Source: Pachyseris speciosa
Lineage: Eukaryota; Cnidaria; Anthozoa; Scleractinia; Pachyseridae
Assembly (NCBI GenBank): GCA_016490735.1
Contig: JAEMWC010000154.1
Span: forward strand, 303,501 to 367,500
DNA length: 64,000 nucleotides
Direction of reading: 5' to 3'
Below, piece by piece: positions 28,505-40,270 of this stretch. Numbering within the stretch: the first letter of the stretch is position 1; each line of letters starts with the position of its first letter. The notes under the pieces were generated by a model that did not search any database, was not told the origin of the DNA, and saw only the letters and a list, made by a program, of their open reading frames with translations. The position numbers and the translations under genes were made by a program.

Positions 28505-29510
28505 CGTTGATAAACCAAATTTTCGGGTAAAAATTAAATATTGCAGAGAATAAATTGCGAGATTGAAAATCAGGCCGTGGTTAATTACGCAGCATTTCTG
28601 ACATTAATTCTATTGTTTCATAAAGGCAACAAGCGCAACAACGGAATTTAAATTATTTCCGTTCCAAAGAAGAATATTACTCAGGCGCAATGGTAAAGTG
28701 ATGGAAGTCAAATTAGCTTATAATTAAGAGATGCGCTTTCAATTTCTTTGCCAAATTTTCATTTTGGACGATAAACATGTGATGTAAAGACATATAATAA
28801 AGTTCGATATAACGCGCGCTCTTATTGGTCAAAACAGCATGCTTTATGAGAGAACAGATGAACATGCGGTGTCACGCCACCCAAATAAAAACTGGCTGAT
28901 CAATTTCCGAATTTTTCCCTCGCTTTTTATTTTGACTCGGACGTCTTGTACGACCTAGAAAACGAGTATGAAAACGAGCTATTAGCCTCAATGGGTTTGG
29001 AAGATGCTTCTTCGAGTAACACCACAAATAACAGCATGAAAAGTTAAGGATTGATATCGCATGTTTTCAGAAAATGCTAAAATTGTCCGAGTCACGTAGC
29101 GACGAGGGCAATTTCAGCAACTTCTGAAAACACAAGTGATATTTACGAGGATTCATTCCAATTACGTGTTAATAACATAAGGGAAAAATTTTCTTAACAC
29201 TGCTGAGGCACGTCGGAAAACAGTCAGCCAAGCGAAGGAAAAACACTCATTCGTTAGCAAGCAAAATTAACAAACAGTTCAACTTAGTAGTTGTCGCGTT
29301 CCCGGTGTCGCAGACACGTGGTGTTGTCCACCGGAGTTCGCCAGGTCAATCACCGTGATGTACGAGACAGCAGCAAGATTCAAACTCGTTTATTTAAGAT
29401 CAAGCTGGGCAAACTTCATACAGCACTTGCGGTGAAAACTAAAGGAATACACAATATCTCGAGATAAGAGAAACGGAAAAAACTACAAATTGAACAAAAA
29501 GGACTAACGA
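27708..29510 (+). mobile_element. Penelope-like element 3' part plus flank, tandem unit 2
   Basis: Direct repeat of 25905-27707. The PLE frame starts here with GAATGACAGAATTCCATTC and runs to 28335. Unit 2 ends at ...GGACTAACGAAAA before unrelated sequence. The junction shares about 12 nt (GAAAAGAATGAC) with the start of unit 1. Confidence 0.88.
28432..28459 (+). ncRNA. Hammerhead-ribozyme-like motif of PLE (unit 2)
   Basis: Exact copy of the motif at 26629-26656, offset 1803. Confidence 0.5.
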
Positions 29511-29854
29511 AAACAACAGAACGTAATGAGCGTGACTTACATTGGATTTGCCTCCAAGGTAACTCCTTACAGTATGAGTAAGTACTGACAACTGGGCTGA
29601 ACAATTTGATTGCAAAAATACCCTTGAAAGTCGTCGATTTGTAACTAAGCAGGCGTGTTTTTATCGATCGCTGAACTGTTTCTTTTCTTGTGGCGAATTT
29701 TCAACTAAATGGACCCTTTAGTAGAATATATCTACGTGATAGAGCGATGTCTGGCGTTATGTTTTGTTGCAGCTGAAATGTTCGGTAGAGACCAGAGTCA
29801 ACAACAACAGATTGATGAATCATTGTATTTTTATCTCGCGTTGCAATAGGCATA

Positions 29855-31638
29855 GTATGGTGGCCGAGGACTGCCACTAAGTTTTGAGGTCCATTTTTGC
29901 TTTTTTTAAGCAAATAAATGTGAAACAAAATGAAAATCAAATTAAAATCAAATGCAAATGCAATGCAATATAAAAGAAAATGCAAATCAAATGCAAGTCA
30001 AATGCAATTAAGGCCCGGTTCAAACGTCGAACTTGTCATGTGCCGAATCTAATGCAAATGAGCGAAAACAATAGATTTGTCTCATTTGCATTAGATTCGG
30101 TGCATGAGAAGTTCGACGTTTGAACTGGGCCTAAATGTAAAACAAAAAGCAAAGTACAAATCAAAATCAAACTTGATTCAAATTAAAATTGAATACATTT
30201 TTAAAAGAGGATCTAAATTCGAAGTTAAAGTAAATTAAAATTTAATACACTTGGAAAAGATAATGTAAAACAAAATTAGTGGCAGCGCACGGCCATGCGA
30301 AAATTTACTTTCGTTTGAAAAATTATTTCACATGGCCGAGCGCTGCTACTACCAGCATGCTTTGCGCGCTTCAATGCTTCGAGTACCGGAGCAACTACCG
30401 AACTCAGGGCCAAATTTTGAGTGCTTGTCGGTGGCTCGCCGGCTGGACAGTCGCTTCAGAGCTTTAAGAACGAGGTAGATATACTAAAGAGTGGCTCGAT
30501 AGCTCGCCGGCTCTGCAGAGGCTTGAGTGCTGAAGAACGAGGTAAATATGTTTTGGAGAGTAGCTTGGTGACTCGATGGCACGGTAATGACTGGCGAGCC
30601 ACCGAGCTGGGAGAAAAACCCTACAAAATTGGTCCTAGCCTGTATCTTGTAGTGAAGCCGAATCGATAGTAGTCTCAGCTTCGCAGCCCAGTTTCCGTTG
30701 CGTGACATCTCAAAAACTAAAGCGATTAGCCAGCCACCGAGCCGCACTGAAGCGACTAGCGAGCTGGCGAGCTTTTAGTGGTCTTTAGTATATCTGTATA
30801 TCTACCTCGTTCTTAAAGCACTAAAGCGACTAGCGAATCAAACCGGCGAACCACCGAGCCACTCTTTAGTGGTTTTTAGTGTATAGAACGAGGCGAGTCG
30901 CTTTAGTTTTTGGGATGTCACACAACGGAAACCGGGCTGCGAAGGAGACTACCATGGATTTGGCTTAACTACAGGATACAGGCCAGGGCCAGTTTTGTAG
31001 GGTTTTGTCCCAACTCGGTGGCTTGCCAGTCATTACCGAGCCATCGAGTCACCAAGCCACTCTCCAAAACATATTTACCTCGTTCTTCAGCGCTCAAGCC
31101 TCTGCAGAGCCGGCGAGCTATCGAGCCACTCTTTATCTACCTCGTTCTTAAAGCTCTGAAGCGACTGTCCAGCCGGCGAGCCACCGACAAGCACTCAAAA
31201 TTTGGCCCTGTGTTCTGTAGTTGTTCCGGTACTCGAAGCATTGAAGCGCGCAAAGCATCATGGTAGTAGCAGCGCTCGGCCATGTGAAATAATTTTTCAA
31301 ACGAAAGTAAATTTTCGCATGGCCGAGCGCTGCCACTAATTTTTTTTTTGCATTATCTTTTCCAAGTGTATTAAATTTTAATTTACTTTAACTTCAAATT
31401 TAGATCCTCTTTTAAAAATGTATTCAATTTTAATTTGAATCAAGTTTGATTTTGATTTGTACTTTGCTTTTTGTTTTACATTTAATTGCATTTGACTTTG
31501 ACTTGATTTGCATTTTCTTTTATATTGCATTGCATTTGTATTTGATTTTAATTTGATTTTCATTTTGTTTCACATTTATTTGCTTAAAAATAGCAAAAAT
31601 GGACCTCAAAACTTAGTGGCAGTCCTCGGCCACCATAC
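29855..31638. mobile_element. 1.78-kb near-complete palindrome (foldback element)
   Basis: Left arm 29855 to about 30720 and right arm about 30900-31638 are inverted copies (ends GTATGGTGGCCGAGGACTG and complement), centred near 30750. Interior is built from GAGCCACCGAGC-like and AACGAGGTA-like short repeats. No transposase. A TA duplication is possible but falls inside the palindromic end. The left arm carries the extra 120-bp MITE 30012-30131. Confidence 0.88.
30012..30131. repeat. 120-bp MITE nested in palindrome arm, TAA target duplication
   Basis: TIR GGCCCGGTTCAAACGTCGAA and near-complement, flanked by TAA (30009-30011 and 30132-30134). The right arm of the palindrome (near 31485) has the uninterrupted empty site with a single TAA, proving the boundaries. 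PIF/Harbinger-type duplication. Confidence 0.93.
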
Positions 31639-31932
31639 AGAAGCAAATGATCCTTTTTTCAGATATTGCGTTTTTTGGTGGTGAGGAATCCATATGATCT
31701 GAGATCACAAATCTGTTTTCGGATTCTCCCAAAAAAAACCGCACCCTATAAAATTCAGATTTCCCAATCGAAAAACTACCTACACTTTGATGGTTTCTGA
31801 ACATAATTTGATGGTTTGACATTTTGACCCGTAATCATGCGATCTCTATATCAAGAAAGTGAGGAAGACTGCGTCACTTTCTTCAGGCCTCACCACTTCG
31901 GTTACATCACAGGCAGACAATCCGAACTATCG

Positions 31933-33386
31933 CTATTTGATCTCATACATTCTCTCTATTTTGAAACGGCTGTCCCCGGCTGGATTCAAGTGATCGGGAG
32001 AAATGTTCCGTAAAATACCGAATTTTGCACCTCTTAATCCCAAATGTAGATAAAATGTAAGCCAGATGAATAAAGATCACTTAGCTTATGCTTTTAGTGT
32101 GATCTTTCGTGTTTAATTTTTATGGCGTTTTTGAGTCGCTTGCCGCTGAACCTTCCGACAACTGTATAAGATTAGAACAAGGCATGCAATTATTAAACAA
32201 TTATTAAATTGGTATAGCAACTAAAAATTATTTAAGTGTGTTTTGCAAACAACACTAAATTATGCTGTCAGGTTTTTTTTTTTTTTTTTTTTTTTATTTA
32301 ATTTGTGTTTAGCAAATAAAAGCTGAATTGATGCGCTAAAGCAAACACGCCGAGCCGCTGGGGGAGGCGGTGAGGCTCATTTGTCTTTAATTTAAATTTG
32401 ATAACGGCCGTTGTGATCGACCATCTTGGCCGACATCCTATGCCGATGGCGATGTGGCGGCGAATGTGAAAATTTGCGCCGTTACTTTAGGTCGTTATGA
32501 GCAAGCTGCTTACAAGTTTTCAAAACTTGTAAGGAGCTTGTAAGATGCCAAGTTGGCATCGATCTTCGGAAATTACCTGGCCTTCATTCAGGGGCACCCA
32601 ACGACAAGTTTCGGTCGATATCTGTTCGGTGGAGGGTAATTCGCCTTGGGTTTTCGGCGTCGATTAAAGAGTGCACTCGGATTTTCGTAACTAAAACGTG
32701 ACCTAAAAGATTCGCAATTGGGAAATCATAACTCCTGAGGTTTTCGGAAAGGTCGTAACTGCTGTTTTTGGCAGTCAAAAACGTCAGCTTGCATTTTCGG
32801 AAAGAAAATAGTTCCCTAGAACGGTCGTAGAGAGTTTATTTCAGTTTGCATTTTCTCAAAGAAAGATTTTGTTCCCTAACATTTTCGGGAAAGTAAACTT
32901 TCAGCTAGGGAATCCGAACAGATGAACTTTTTCTAGCTTATGAAAACATCACTTCAAACAAACTTCAAACACCACAAGGTACTTAAAAATGCCTTTCTAC
33001 ATCTTTTGGTTGATTTGGCTCGTTGGGTGCCCCTGTTCATTTGCCCGAGGCTTGATGGCGGTAGACGCGTGGAAGTGGGAGAAAATGGACAAAATTCAGA
33101 AGGCCTTCAGCTAAGGCGGCCATTTTAATTGCATGCCTTGTTCTATATATTATACTATTGTCGAAAGGTTCAGCGGCAAGCGACTCAAAAACGCCATAAA
33201 AATTAAACACGAAAGATCACACTAAGAGCATAAGCTAAGTGATTGTTATTCCTCTGGCTTACATTATATCTACATTTGGGATTAAGAGGTGCAAAATTCG
33301 GTATTTTACGGAACATTTCTCCCGATCACTTGAATCCAGCCGAAAACAGCCGTTTCAAAATAGAGAGAATGTATGAGATTAAATAA
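31933..33386. repeat. Inverted-repeat element, about 255-bp arms
   Basis: Arms 31933-32191 and 33127-33386 match in inverted orientation (ATCTCATACATTCTCTC; GGCATGCAATT at the inner ends). The 930-bp centre holds a poly(T) run at 32273-32295 and a second inner inverted pair (CAGGGGCACCCAACG at 32590 and its complement at 33022). No ORF of note. Confidence 0.8.
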
Positions 33387-34237
33387 CGTGCGTGACGTCA
33401 CGCGATTAGGAATCTGTCTTCGGTTACATTCAGATGCGCAGCACATTAATAACTTTCCCAGAATTATTGTGTTGGCTTGGTACCAGTCTGTCTAACTTCA
33501 ATATTTTACAACTGCTTGTATATTTAAGGGGGAAAGCGGTCGTTTTAAATTTCCACTTTTAGCTTCAGCTTTTGTACGTAGGTTCCAGCCTCCTTTTTTG
33601 TCGTCACGTTCGTCTTGTAAGTCTCGTTTTTGCCATCTACGCCCTTAGGGCATAATTCTTTCTTTCTATCTACCGTTTATTTGCCTCCATCACAATAATT
33701 GATGATTCTTGCAAATTGGAAAACGGCCAGTGGTCGATAAATAAATAAGAAATAAATAATATTATAAATTAAATTAAAGGCAGTTTGTGAATGCCGTCGA
33801 AGAAGAAGCATTTATACTGTCTCGTTTGGCAAAGCGTTCCACTCGATTATTGTTCTTGGGAAGTAGGAGAATTTATAATAATCTGTGAAAGCGAATGGGA
33901 CCTCATAAGCTTGGTTGTGGACATGACGGCTAACTCGGCCCAGCGGCTTCGCGTCCTACAGAAGACCCATAATTTTACCTTTTGCTAACGTAACAAATAA
34001 TAAACAGGAAAAATTACTCAGTTCTGATTGGCTAAAAAAACAATGCAACTTTGCTGTAACACAGTACAAGAACGTGTAACATCAGTGCAAAGTTGTAACA
34101 CAGTACAATTACAAATATATTTTGATTGGCTTTTTTTTTTCACATGCAGTTACTTATTAATTTAACATGCACAGTATTACTGACGGCAGCACATACACAT
34201 AACTATACACAACGTACTATCTAATCAATCCGTCTCA
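33387..34237. other. No gene seen
   Basis: AT-rich sequence with two short direct repeats of TTGTAACACAGTACAA-like DNA near 34050-34110. No coding region, tRNA or TE protein recognised. Confidence 0.5.
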
Positions 34238-34897
34238 TGTGTGTTAAGGCTTGACTATGTTTAATTAGAAGACCCCCCGCAAAGATTTCAAAGTGCTTCC
34301 ATTTTCTGCATATAAGATGACTTATTCTCGTCATAAATGTTGAATAAGAAACGTATTTCACTTGTTTGACCACATGAAAGTTGTCTTTAGTGTCACGTGA
34401 CATCTCTTGATTAATGACGTCACGATATGTGATTTTGAAAATAGGGAACGTTTACAATTAGAAATTCTAAAATCTTTAAAATGACCATTTTAATGTCACT
34501 CCGCCTTTTATTGTGGTATAGGTCATTTTTATTGTGTGATATTTGGACATAAATGTCCCCTAATATGTCACGTGACCTATTTTTGTTAATTAACCGTTTC
34601 CGTTAAGACGTCGACATGATTAAAAGGCGAAATGATAAAGCCCTTAATAGGAGCAAGAGAGCAAAGAATAAAAAATATTTGTGTAGGATGGCTTTCTATA
34701 CCCAGTTTTCGACTAAAGATTTGCATCGTTTTTAGTCGTTAAAAGGTCACGTGACCAAAATTTAACGTGAAATAGCATGTCAAATGGATAAGCATGCGGA
34801 TACTAAATTGCTCTCCAAGTGTCATAACGATTGGATAAACCCTTCTCCTTAAAACAAAAATATGTCAGTTTAAGAGCTTGGTCAAGCCTTAAAACAC
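34238..34897. repeat. Candidate TIR element, 660 bp
   Basis: GTGTTAAGGCTTGAC at the left and GTCAAGCCTTAAAACAC at the right form about 15-bp imperfect TIRs. Interior is rich in GTCACGTGAC-like palindromes. No target duplication found. Confidence 0.45.
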
Positions 34898-34944
34898 TTG
34901 AGGTCTACATGTATATTTAAAGTATTTTATGACTAGGAAGAGTG

Positions 34945-36048
34945 TTACACGCTAAGCCCTTCCAAAGGATATTTCTGGTTGAGATTTGCTATAAAGTCGA
35001 ACATTGAAATGTCATTACGCAATAAGTTTTTGTTGTATAAATAGTATTTGGCATACAGGAGGGTGAAGTCGAGCTTTTTAACAAAATGCGATTCTGTATT
35101 TTTACCAACAATTTTTCTACCAAATAATATTTCCATCTGTGAGAAGCGTAAGGAGGTAGCATTTTCATTATTGAACCATTTTATAACTTCCGGAAAGAAT
35201 TGTTTAGTCAAAGTACAATTTTGGAAAGAGTGAATTATTGAGTCATTCATTTGGCAATATTCACAAAGCATATTGTCTTCTATACCATATATGAACAGCT
35301 CCTTTGTGGAAACTATCGTTCTATGCAGGAGTTTAAAGTAGAATTCTCTTAGCATATTACCTTTGCATATGCTTTTAATATCACCAACATACGACTCTAG
35401 AGGGATTTGGTCTGCTTGTAAGTCTCGAGCCCATTTTGTGTTTGCCTTGAGTTCGATTTTCTCATTGTTGATGAATAAACGATAATAATCTTTATTTTTG
35501 ATTGCAAGGAGATTTAAAGAGATTTCTGTGGAGAGTGGAAACATGCATTCTAACAAGAAATTTGTTTTATCTATTGTGGTTACCCTCGCCTTCTTCAGGA
35601 GATGACTAGGGATTGCGGATATAACTTGCAGATAGACAAGAAAATTACACTTTACATGGTATTTCTCTATGAATTCTGGGTACCGCAGAAATTTACCATC
35701 CACATTCAAAAGGTCTTGGATAAGGTAAACGCCTTTGTCAAACCAATTTCTATAGAAGATAGTGGATCCATCCAATAGGATCTCTTTGTTATTAAATAAG
35801 ACGAATTCCTGACTTGAAGAATCTTTGTAGGATGATTTAAGCTCTAAGAAATGTTGAAGGATTGATTTATAAAACTGGGGTAATTTAATCCGCGCCAGAA
35901 ACTTTTGGTCGTAATTACATCTTAGCAAAAAATTGAGACCACCAAATTTATCAAGCAGGTAACTGGGGATGACCTTCCAGGATTCCTCGGAAGGTTTTTC
36001 TTCCGATAGAAGTCTGGAAATCCATGCTAGATTCAATGATTTTGCCAT
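34945..36048 (-). CDS. Tx1/L1-like LINE ORF2, C-terminal region
   Basis: 367-codon open frame without stops; begins in LNLAWISRLL and includes NWFDKGVYLIQDLLNVDGKF, LLHRTIVSTKELF and a zinc-knuckle-like CEYCQMNDSIIHSFQNC near residue 265. It matches the C-terminal third of Tx1-type ORF2. Upstream the frame continues (KGGLRAPSIDV) until the insertion at about 36098. Confidence 0.82.
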   Translation of the reverse strand: MAKSLNLAWISRLLSEEKPSEESWKVIPSYLLDKFGGLNFLLRCNYDQKFLARIKLPQFYKSILQHFLELKSSYKDSSSQEFVLFNNKEILLDGSTIFYRNWFDKGVYLIQDLLNVDGKFLRYPEFIEKYHVKCNFLVYLQVISAIPSHLLKKARVTTIDKTNFLLECMFPLSTEISLNLLAIKNKDYYRLFINNEKIELKANTKWARDLQADQIPLESYVGDIKSICKGNMLREFYFKLLHRTIVSTKELFIYGIEDNMLCEYCQMNDSIIHSFQNCTLTKQFFPEVIKWFNNENATSLRFSQMEILFGRKIVGKNTESHFVKKLDFTLLYAKYYLYNKNLLRNDISMFDFIANLNQKYPLEGLSV

Positions 36049-36097
36049 GACATCTATACTAGGTGCGCGTAAACCTCCTTTGTCATAGTCAGAGAAA

Positions 36098-36424
36098 ACT
36101 GCCTACAAATATCAGATCATCAAAAACTTTGAACAACTTTAAAAGTATGATACGAAAATCTGACGTAAGTTCTCTGCTGGAAGACGGATATACATGTTGT
36201 TCTTGCTGTTCAACTATGTAGTTATTAATCAACTAGTGGGTAATATTATTGTAATAGCACCAATTAACGAATTTGTTCTTAAATTCAATCTTATTTTTTA
36301 CTAGATTTTAGTTGAATGGATTTTACCATATAGTTTAGTCTTCCCAATTAGTAGAGCACTTGTGTTTGGCTATAAAGATTTGAAACTTAAATAAAGTTAT
36401 CATCATCATCATCATCATCATCAT
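36098..36424 (+). mobile_element. LINE 3' tail inserted in the Tx1 LINE
   Basis: AT-rich 3' UTR-like DNA ending in an AATAAA signal and (ATC)n tail at 36400-36424. On both sides the Tx1 ORF2 thumb can be read on the minus strand (a SLIFKFVFKLNVK end to the right, DYDKGGLRAPSID to the left), so this segment is a later insertion. Confidence 0.6.
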
Positions 36425-37324
36425 TACTTTACGTTTAATTTGAAGACGAATTTAAAAATCAGAGAATTTACAGCATGGAAATAGTCATTAGAGATGTTAA
36501 GGCTTGAAATCGTATGAACCAGCTGCGAGATTCCAAGGCTTTTGGCTATGAGACATGTTCCAAATAATGTAAGATTGCGACAATTCCAGATGTCGAAGAC
36601 CGTTGCAATTTCTGTAGTTTTGTCTTAAAATTATAGTTTTCATTTTGCTTTTCATCATAAGAAATTTACGTCCCTAACACTCGAACGGGTTCGTCAGGCC
36701 ACATGAATCCAAAGGGTTTCTCTTTTCAATGTCTCCAAGGTCTAAGCCACAGAGCTTTGGTTTTCGAAGGGTTTAATCTTAGGCCAGATATATCACGAAA
36801 TTTGTCTAATACAGTGATGGCTCTTCTAAATGAATTGCTATTCTTGTTCAGAAGGGTGGTGTCGTCGGCGAATTGACTTATTTTAATTCCCTTTGAAAGA
36901 CATTGACTCCTAGACTTGCCACAAGTCGACCTCATGAACTTCAGGGTAAAACATATGTTAGGCCGCGAAGCAGAATAGAATGTGTTAGGCAGCGAAGCGG
37001 CCGCTTTTAAGGTCGCGAAGCGACCGCGCGAGCGACGAAGTCGCGAGAGGTCGACTTGTCTCGCTTGAAGGGTTTTCATTTGCGTTTCGCGCCAAAAAAT
37101 GAGGAGTGGCGTGACTTCCATCTGGTGTCTCAGATTACATTTGGAAGGCCTTGAATTGAATGGCGGAAGGTATCGGGTCTACTCCGACCAAAACAATCGA
37201 ACGTGTGTGCGTTTCTCCTGCGTCGAAAGAGCAAATTTGTTTACTCAGCACTAAAGTAATTACGAACAAAGATTTTTGAAGAAAACTGACGATATCGGGT
37301 GGCCAAAAAAAGACCAAAGCTTGT

Positions 37325-37597
37325 TTGAACCTTGAATTGATCGCCGGAAAGGAGATATCCAGTGGCGAAGGTTCACCTCTGACAAACATTCTGTACCGAA
37401 ATTGCGCTGACAAAGACAAAACCCTGGTTCGGAAGATTTTTGAGGTAAGAGAAAGCTTCGAATTATCGAAGAAGTCCATTGAAGCCGAGAAAGGCGGGAC
37501 AACGTCTGTAAAAAGGCTTGCACGCGCCGAAGATAGTATTCTTTGTAGCCTCTGTCGCTGTAGCAGTGAGTGCCACAAATGGCACATCTCTGTGTAA
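37325..37597 (+). pseudogene. Unassigned frame inside the RecQ-bearing element
   Basis: Reads ILYRNCADKDKTLVRKIFEV then VKRLAR, which resembles a Cys-rich domain (CR-N-C type) attached to transposon-borne genes. First cysteine appears replaced by Tyr. The opposite strand is also open (37587-37135). Neither can be assigned firmly. Confidence 0.3.
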
Positions 37598-38173
37598 CAA
37601 TGACCTTTAATAGCTCTGCTAACCGTCCATAATCTTTCCTAAATGCTTCCTCAGTAGCTGAGTCTTTGATTAAAAAAATGACAAAGAAAAAATAAAAATG
37701 CGACTATTTTGACTAAATCATCATTCAATCCTACATATACCGTAACCAAACAAAAAAAAGACCAAAGAAAAACAAAAACAAAAACAAAGACATCACATTA
37801 CTAAGGCATTACAAAAGTTATGCATGCTGCATCTCATTAAATTTCTATGGCTGCTTTTGTTTTAATAAGAGCGTTCAGTGCAGTGTGAAATTGTTTGCAT
37901 GGTGTTCTAAAAATGCTCCAAGATGATCTCTTCACAGATGTCTTTGGAAACTGCACACAAGCAGAAAAATACGAATGCTTTGAACGTATTCTAAAGCACA
38001 TAGGGATTAAGATTAAATGTTTACATTATTTGAATTGCACACTTCCTCGCTTGCTTTGTAAAACGTAACGACTTGACTAAATCTTGATGATAAACGCTTT
38101 CCACTACTGTAGTTGAAGTTAAATAAATTCGACCTAGTTTAAAATCAGAGACAAATGAGAAAAAAAACAACAC

Positions 38174-38641
38174 TCACAATTTAGCTATACAATAACTTTC
38201 GTCGATGAAGACGCATTTTAAGTTGCTCTTCAGACGACGAAAAATGTGGCGATAGTTGTTGAGAATCGCCTCCGGACTACCAAATACCAGTTTAACTTTG
38301 AGATCTAAAATGTCCTGTAACTGTTGTTCAGAGCAGTCGTCTCCTACATAGGAAGCTGGAATTCCACGGGAATTCAGGTTAGAGACCTGATCTTTCATCA
38401 AGGAAATAAGCGGAACCACCACCAAGACGATGGAGTTGCTATTCGCTTGATCTTCATCCAAACAATCAAACGCATACGGAGCTAGCTCGAAAGTTAAACT
38501 TTTCCCAGCTCCGGTAGGCGCAGAAACAAAAACATCTCTTCCAGACAGATATGCTTCCACTGTTTTCTTCTGGTAGTCACGCAATTCATGATATCCCGTG
38601 GCCTTTGAAGCTTCTTTAATGGCTTTCGCAATCGACCCCAT
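38174..38641 (-). CDS. RecQ-like superfamily 2 helicase, N-terminal exon
   Basis: 155 residues: LRDYQKKTVEAYLSGRDVF, Walker A APTGAGKSL (residues about 40-48), motif Ia/Ib (VVPLISLMKDQ), GSPEAIL, and Walker B FIDESYCIAKL. RecQ proteins usually have DE-A/S-HC-I; the His is Tyr here. A donor (gtgagt) follows AKL, so this is one exon; the rest of the helicase is not in the element. ATP-dependent 3'-5' DNA unwinding is the family role, but this piece alone cannot do it. Confidence 0.85.
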   Translation of the reverse strand: MGSIAKAIKEASKATGYHELRDYQKKTVEAYLSGRDVFVSAPTGAGKSLTFELAPYAFDCLDEDQANSNSIVLVVVPLISLMKDQVSNLNSRGIPASYVGDDCSEQQLQDILDLKVKLVFGSPEAILNNYRHIFRRLKSNLKCVFIDESYCIAKL

Positions 38642-38849
38642 ATTGAATTTAACCGCAAGTCACGTCTCGTTGCGCATAGTTGACAATTCGATCCCCAAGG
38701 GATATCCAGGGCACCTCTGATTGGTTGAAGCGCAGCGACCCGTTTTTGGGTCGCTAAAATTGGCGCCAATCAAGTAGGAAAAGTCCTTCGTCCGGCGGGT
38801 ATTGAATAAACAAGACGAAGGACTTTTCAGAAAGTCTAATTGACTCCCT

Positions 38850-40058
38850 GGATTTCCTTATCTTGTCTAATCTTACAAGCTTAAAGTTCGACTGCCAAAA
38901 TAAAGAGGTAGGGGCATAAGGGGCATCCTTGTCTAACTCCTCTTGAAAGGGCAAAATAGTTTGTGTTGAAACCATTATTTAGAACCGAACTCTGGGTATT
39001 AGCGTAAAAGGTAGAGACCCAACGTTGAATAGACTCTCCGAAATTAAACCATGTCATGGTTCTTTGGATAAATTTCCATTCAATTGCAAGTTGCAAGAGA
39101 ATACCCGGGATGTTTTGGAGTCTTGTTTGTTCCAAAATGTCATTAATTAATGTAATATTTTGACCAATGTATCTCCCTTTTATGAATCCAGTTTGGTCTG
39201 AGCTAATTAGAAGCGGGAGGACTTTTTCTAATCTCTTAGCAATCACTTTGGACGCAGTCTTATAATCTAGATTTAATAGCGTTATTGGTCGCCAATTGTT
39301 GAGGGAGGAAAGATCGGAGTCCTCCTTCGGAATGAGCGTTATAACGCCTCGGCGTTGTGAGAGACTCATCTCACCTGCGTTGTACGAAGCATTGAAACTG
39401 TCTAGAAGATCTTGGCCAAGTATAGGCAAAGAAGCAATTGTAAAACTCCCATGTAAAACCATCATCTCCTGGCGATCTTCCTCTTTTAAAAGTACAGAGA
39501 ATGTCTTGACATTCCTTAAGAGAAATTTCACCTTCCAGTTCATCTTTTACTGTATCTTCAAGTTTTGTTTTTTCTAGGTTTAAAAATGAAATCATTGAAC
39601 AGATCGTTTTCTCCCTCCAGAACTAACTTGTATAGATTTCTATAATTCAATTCAATTTCCTGTAATATTTCTCCTGCATCAAGGATAATTTGGTCATATG
39701 ATCTCTTTAAAGACTTGATTACCTTACGACTATAATTTCTTTTTTCCATATTAAAAAAATACTTAGACGGTTTTTCGCCTTGTTCAATCCATCTCACGGT
39801 TTTGGAGCGAATAATTGAACCCTTACCTTTATGTTCGTAAAAAAGACGAAGCTCCTCCTTTAGTGCTGTATATTCTGTTCTCAATTGTCTTATGCCGTCG
39901 GTATTAGCATCGCTTGAGATAGGGTTGTCCAGATCCTCAAGTCGCTTTTGAAGATCCATTTCTTTTTTTCTCACGTGCTTAGCTTTATTTTTGGCACACG
40001 GGATTGTTAGCCCTCTCAGTTCCATTTTAATCAGTTCCCATTTGAGTCTTTTGTCCAT
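38850..40058 (-). pseudogene. Tx1/L1-like LINE reverse transcriptase, frameshifted
   Basis: Pieces 40058-39558 (connector, basic helices, SKYFFNMEKRNYSRKVI), 39595-39371 (RGRSPGDDGFTWEFY), and 39543-38881 (RRGVITLIPKEDSD, NWRPITLLNLDYK, SSDQTGFIKGRYIGQN, SRGVRQGCPLCPYLFIL). The catalytic FADDTTLL block is at about 36860, beyond the inserted element. At least two frameshifts. Confidence 0.85.
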
Positions 40059-40270
40059 TAAACCAGAGTATTTTCCACTGATGAGAGAATAATTTTCTCG
40101 TACTAATTTGACCTAATTCTCGTCCTCCAGAAGAGAGTTATTGAACTTCCATAACCCCGGTCCTCGCTTAACGTTAGGAGAGTTTAAGGTGAGCTCGACT
40201 GCCCGATGGTCAGGTGTGTTTGACACTTTAGTGTCAACCCGTTCGACCCATTGCGTAAGTTGTTGAGCTA

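Larger units (their letters stand above)
36911..38838. mobile_element. 1.93-kb TIR element carrying a RecQ-like helicase piece, 9-bp target duplication
   Basis: Flanked by perfect 9-bp repeats ATTGACTCC (36902-36910 and 38839-38847) inside the Tx1 LINE RT domain. Ends TAGACTT...AAGTCTA. Each end has a subterminal hairpin: 36921-36933 with 37047-37059, and 38778-38792 with 38815-38829 (15-bp stem). The interior holds the helicase exon 38641-38174 and unassigned frames. No transposase recognised. The 9-bp duplication is compatible with Mutator-type elements. Confidence 0.88.

Noticed and set aside
29855..31638. 9-10-bp target duplication around the palindrome
   Set aside because: Flanks do not repeat; only a possible TA, which cannot be separated from the palindromic ends.
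37135..37587. 150-codon minus-strand frame in the RecQ element as a transposase
   Set aside because: No DDE-type motif or zinc-finger pattern, and the opposite strand is also open and looks more protein-like.
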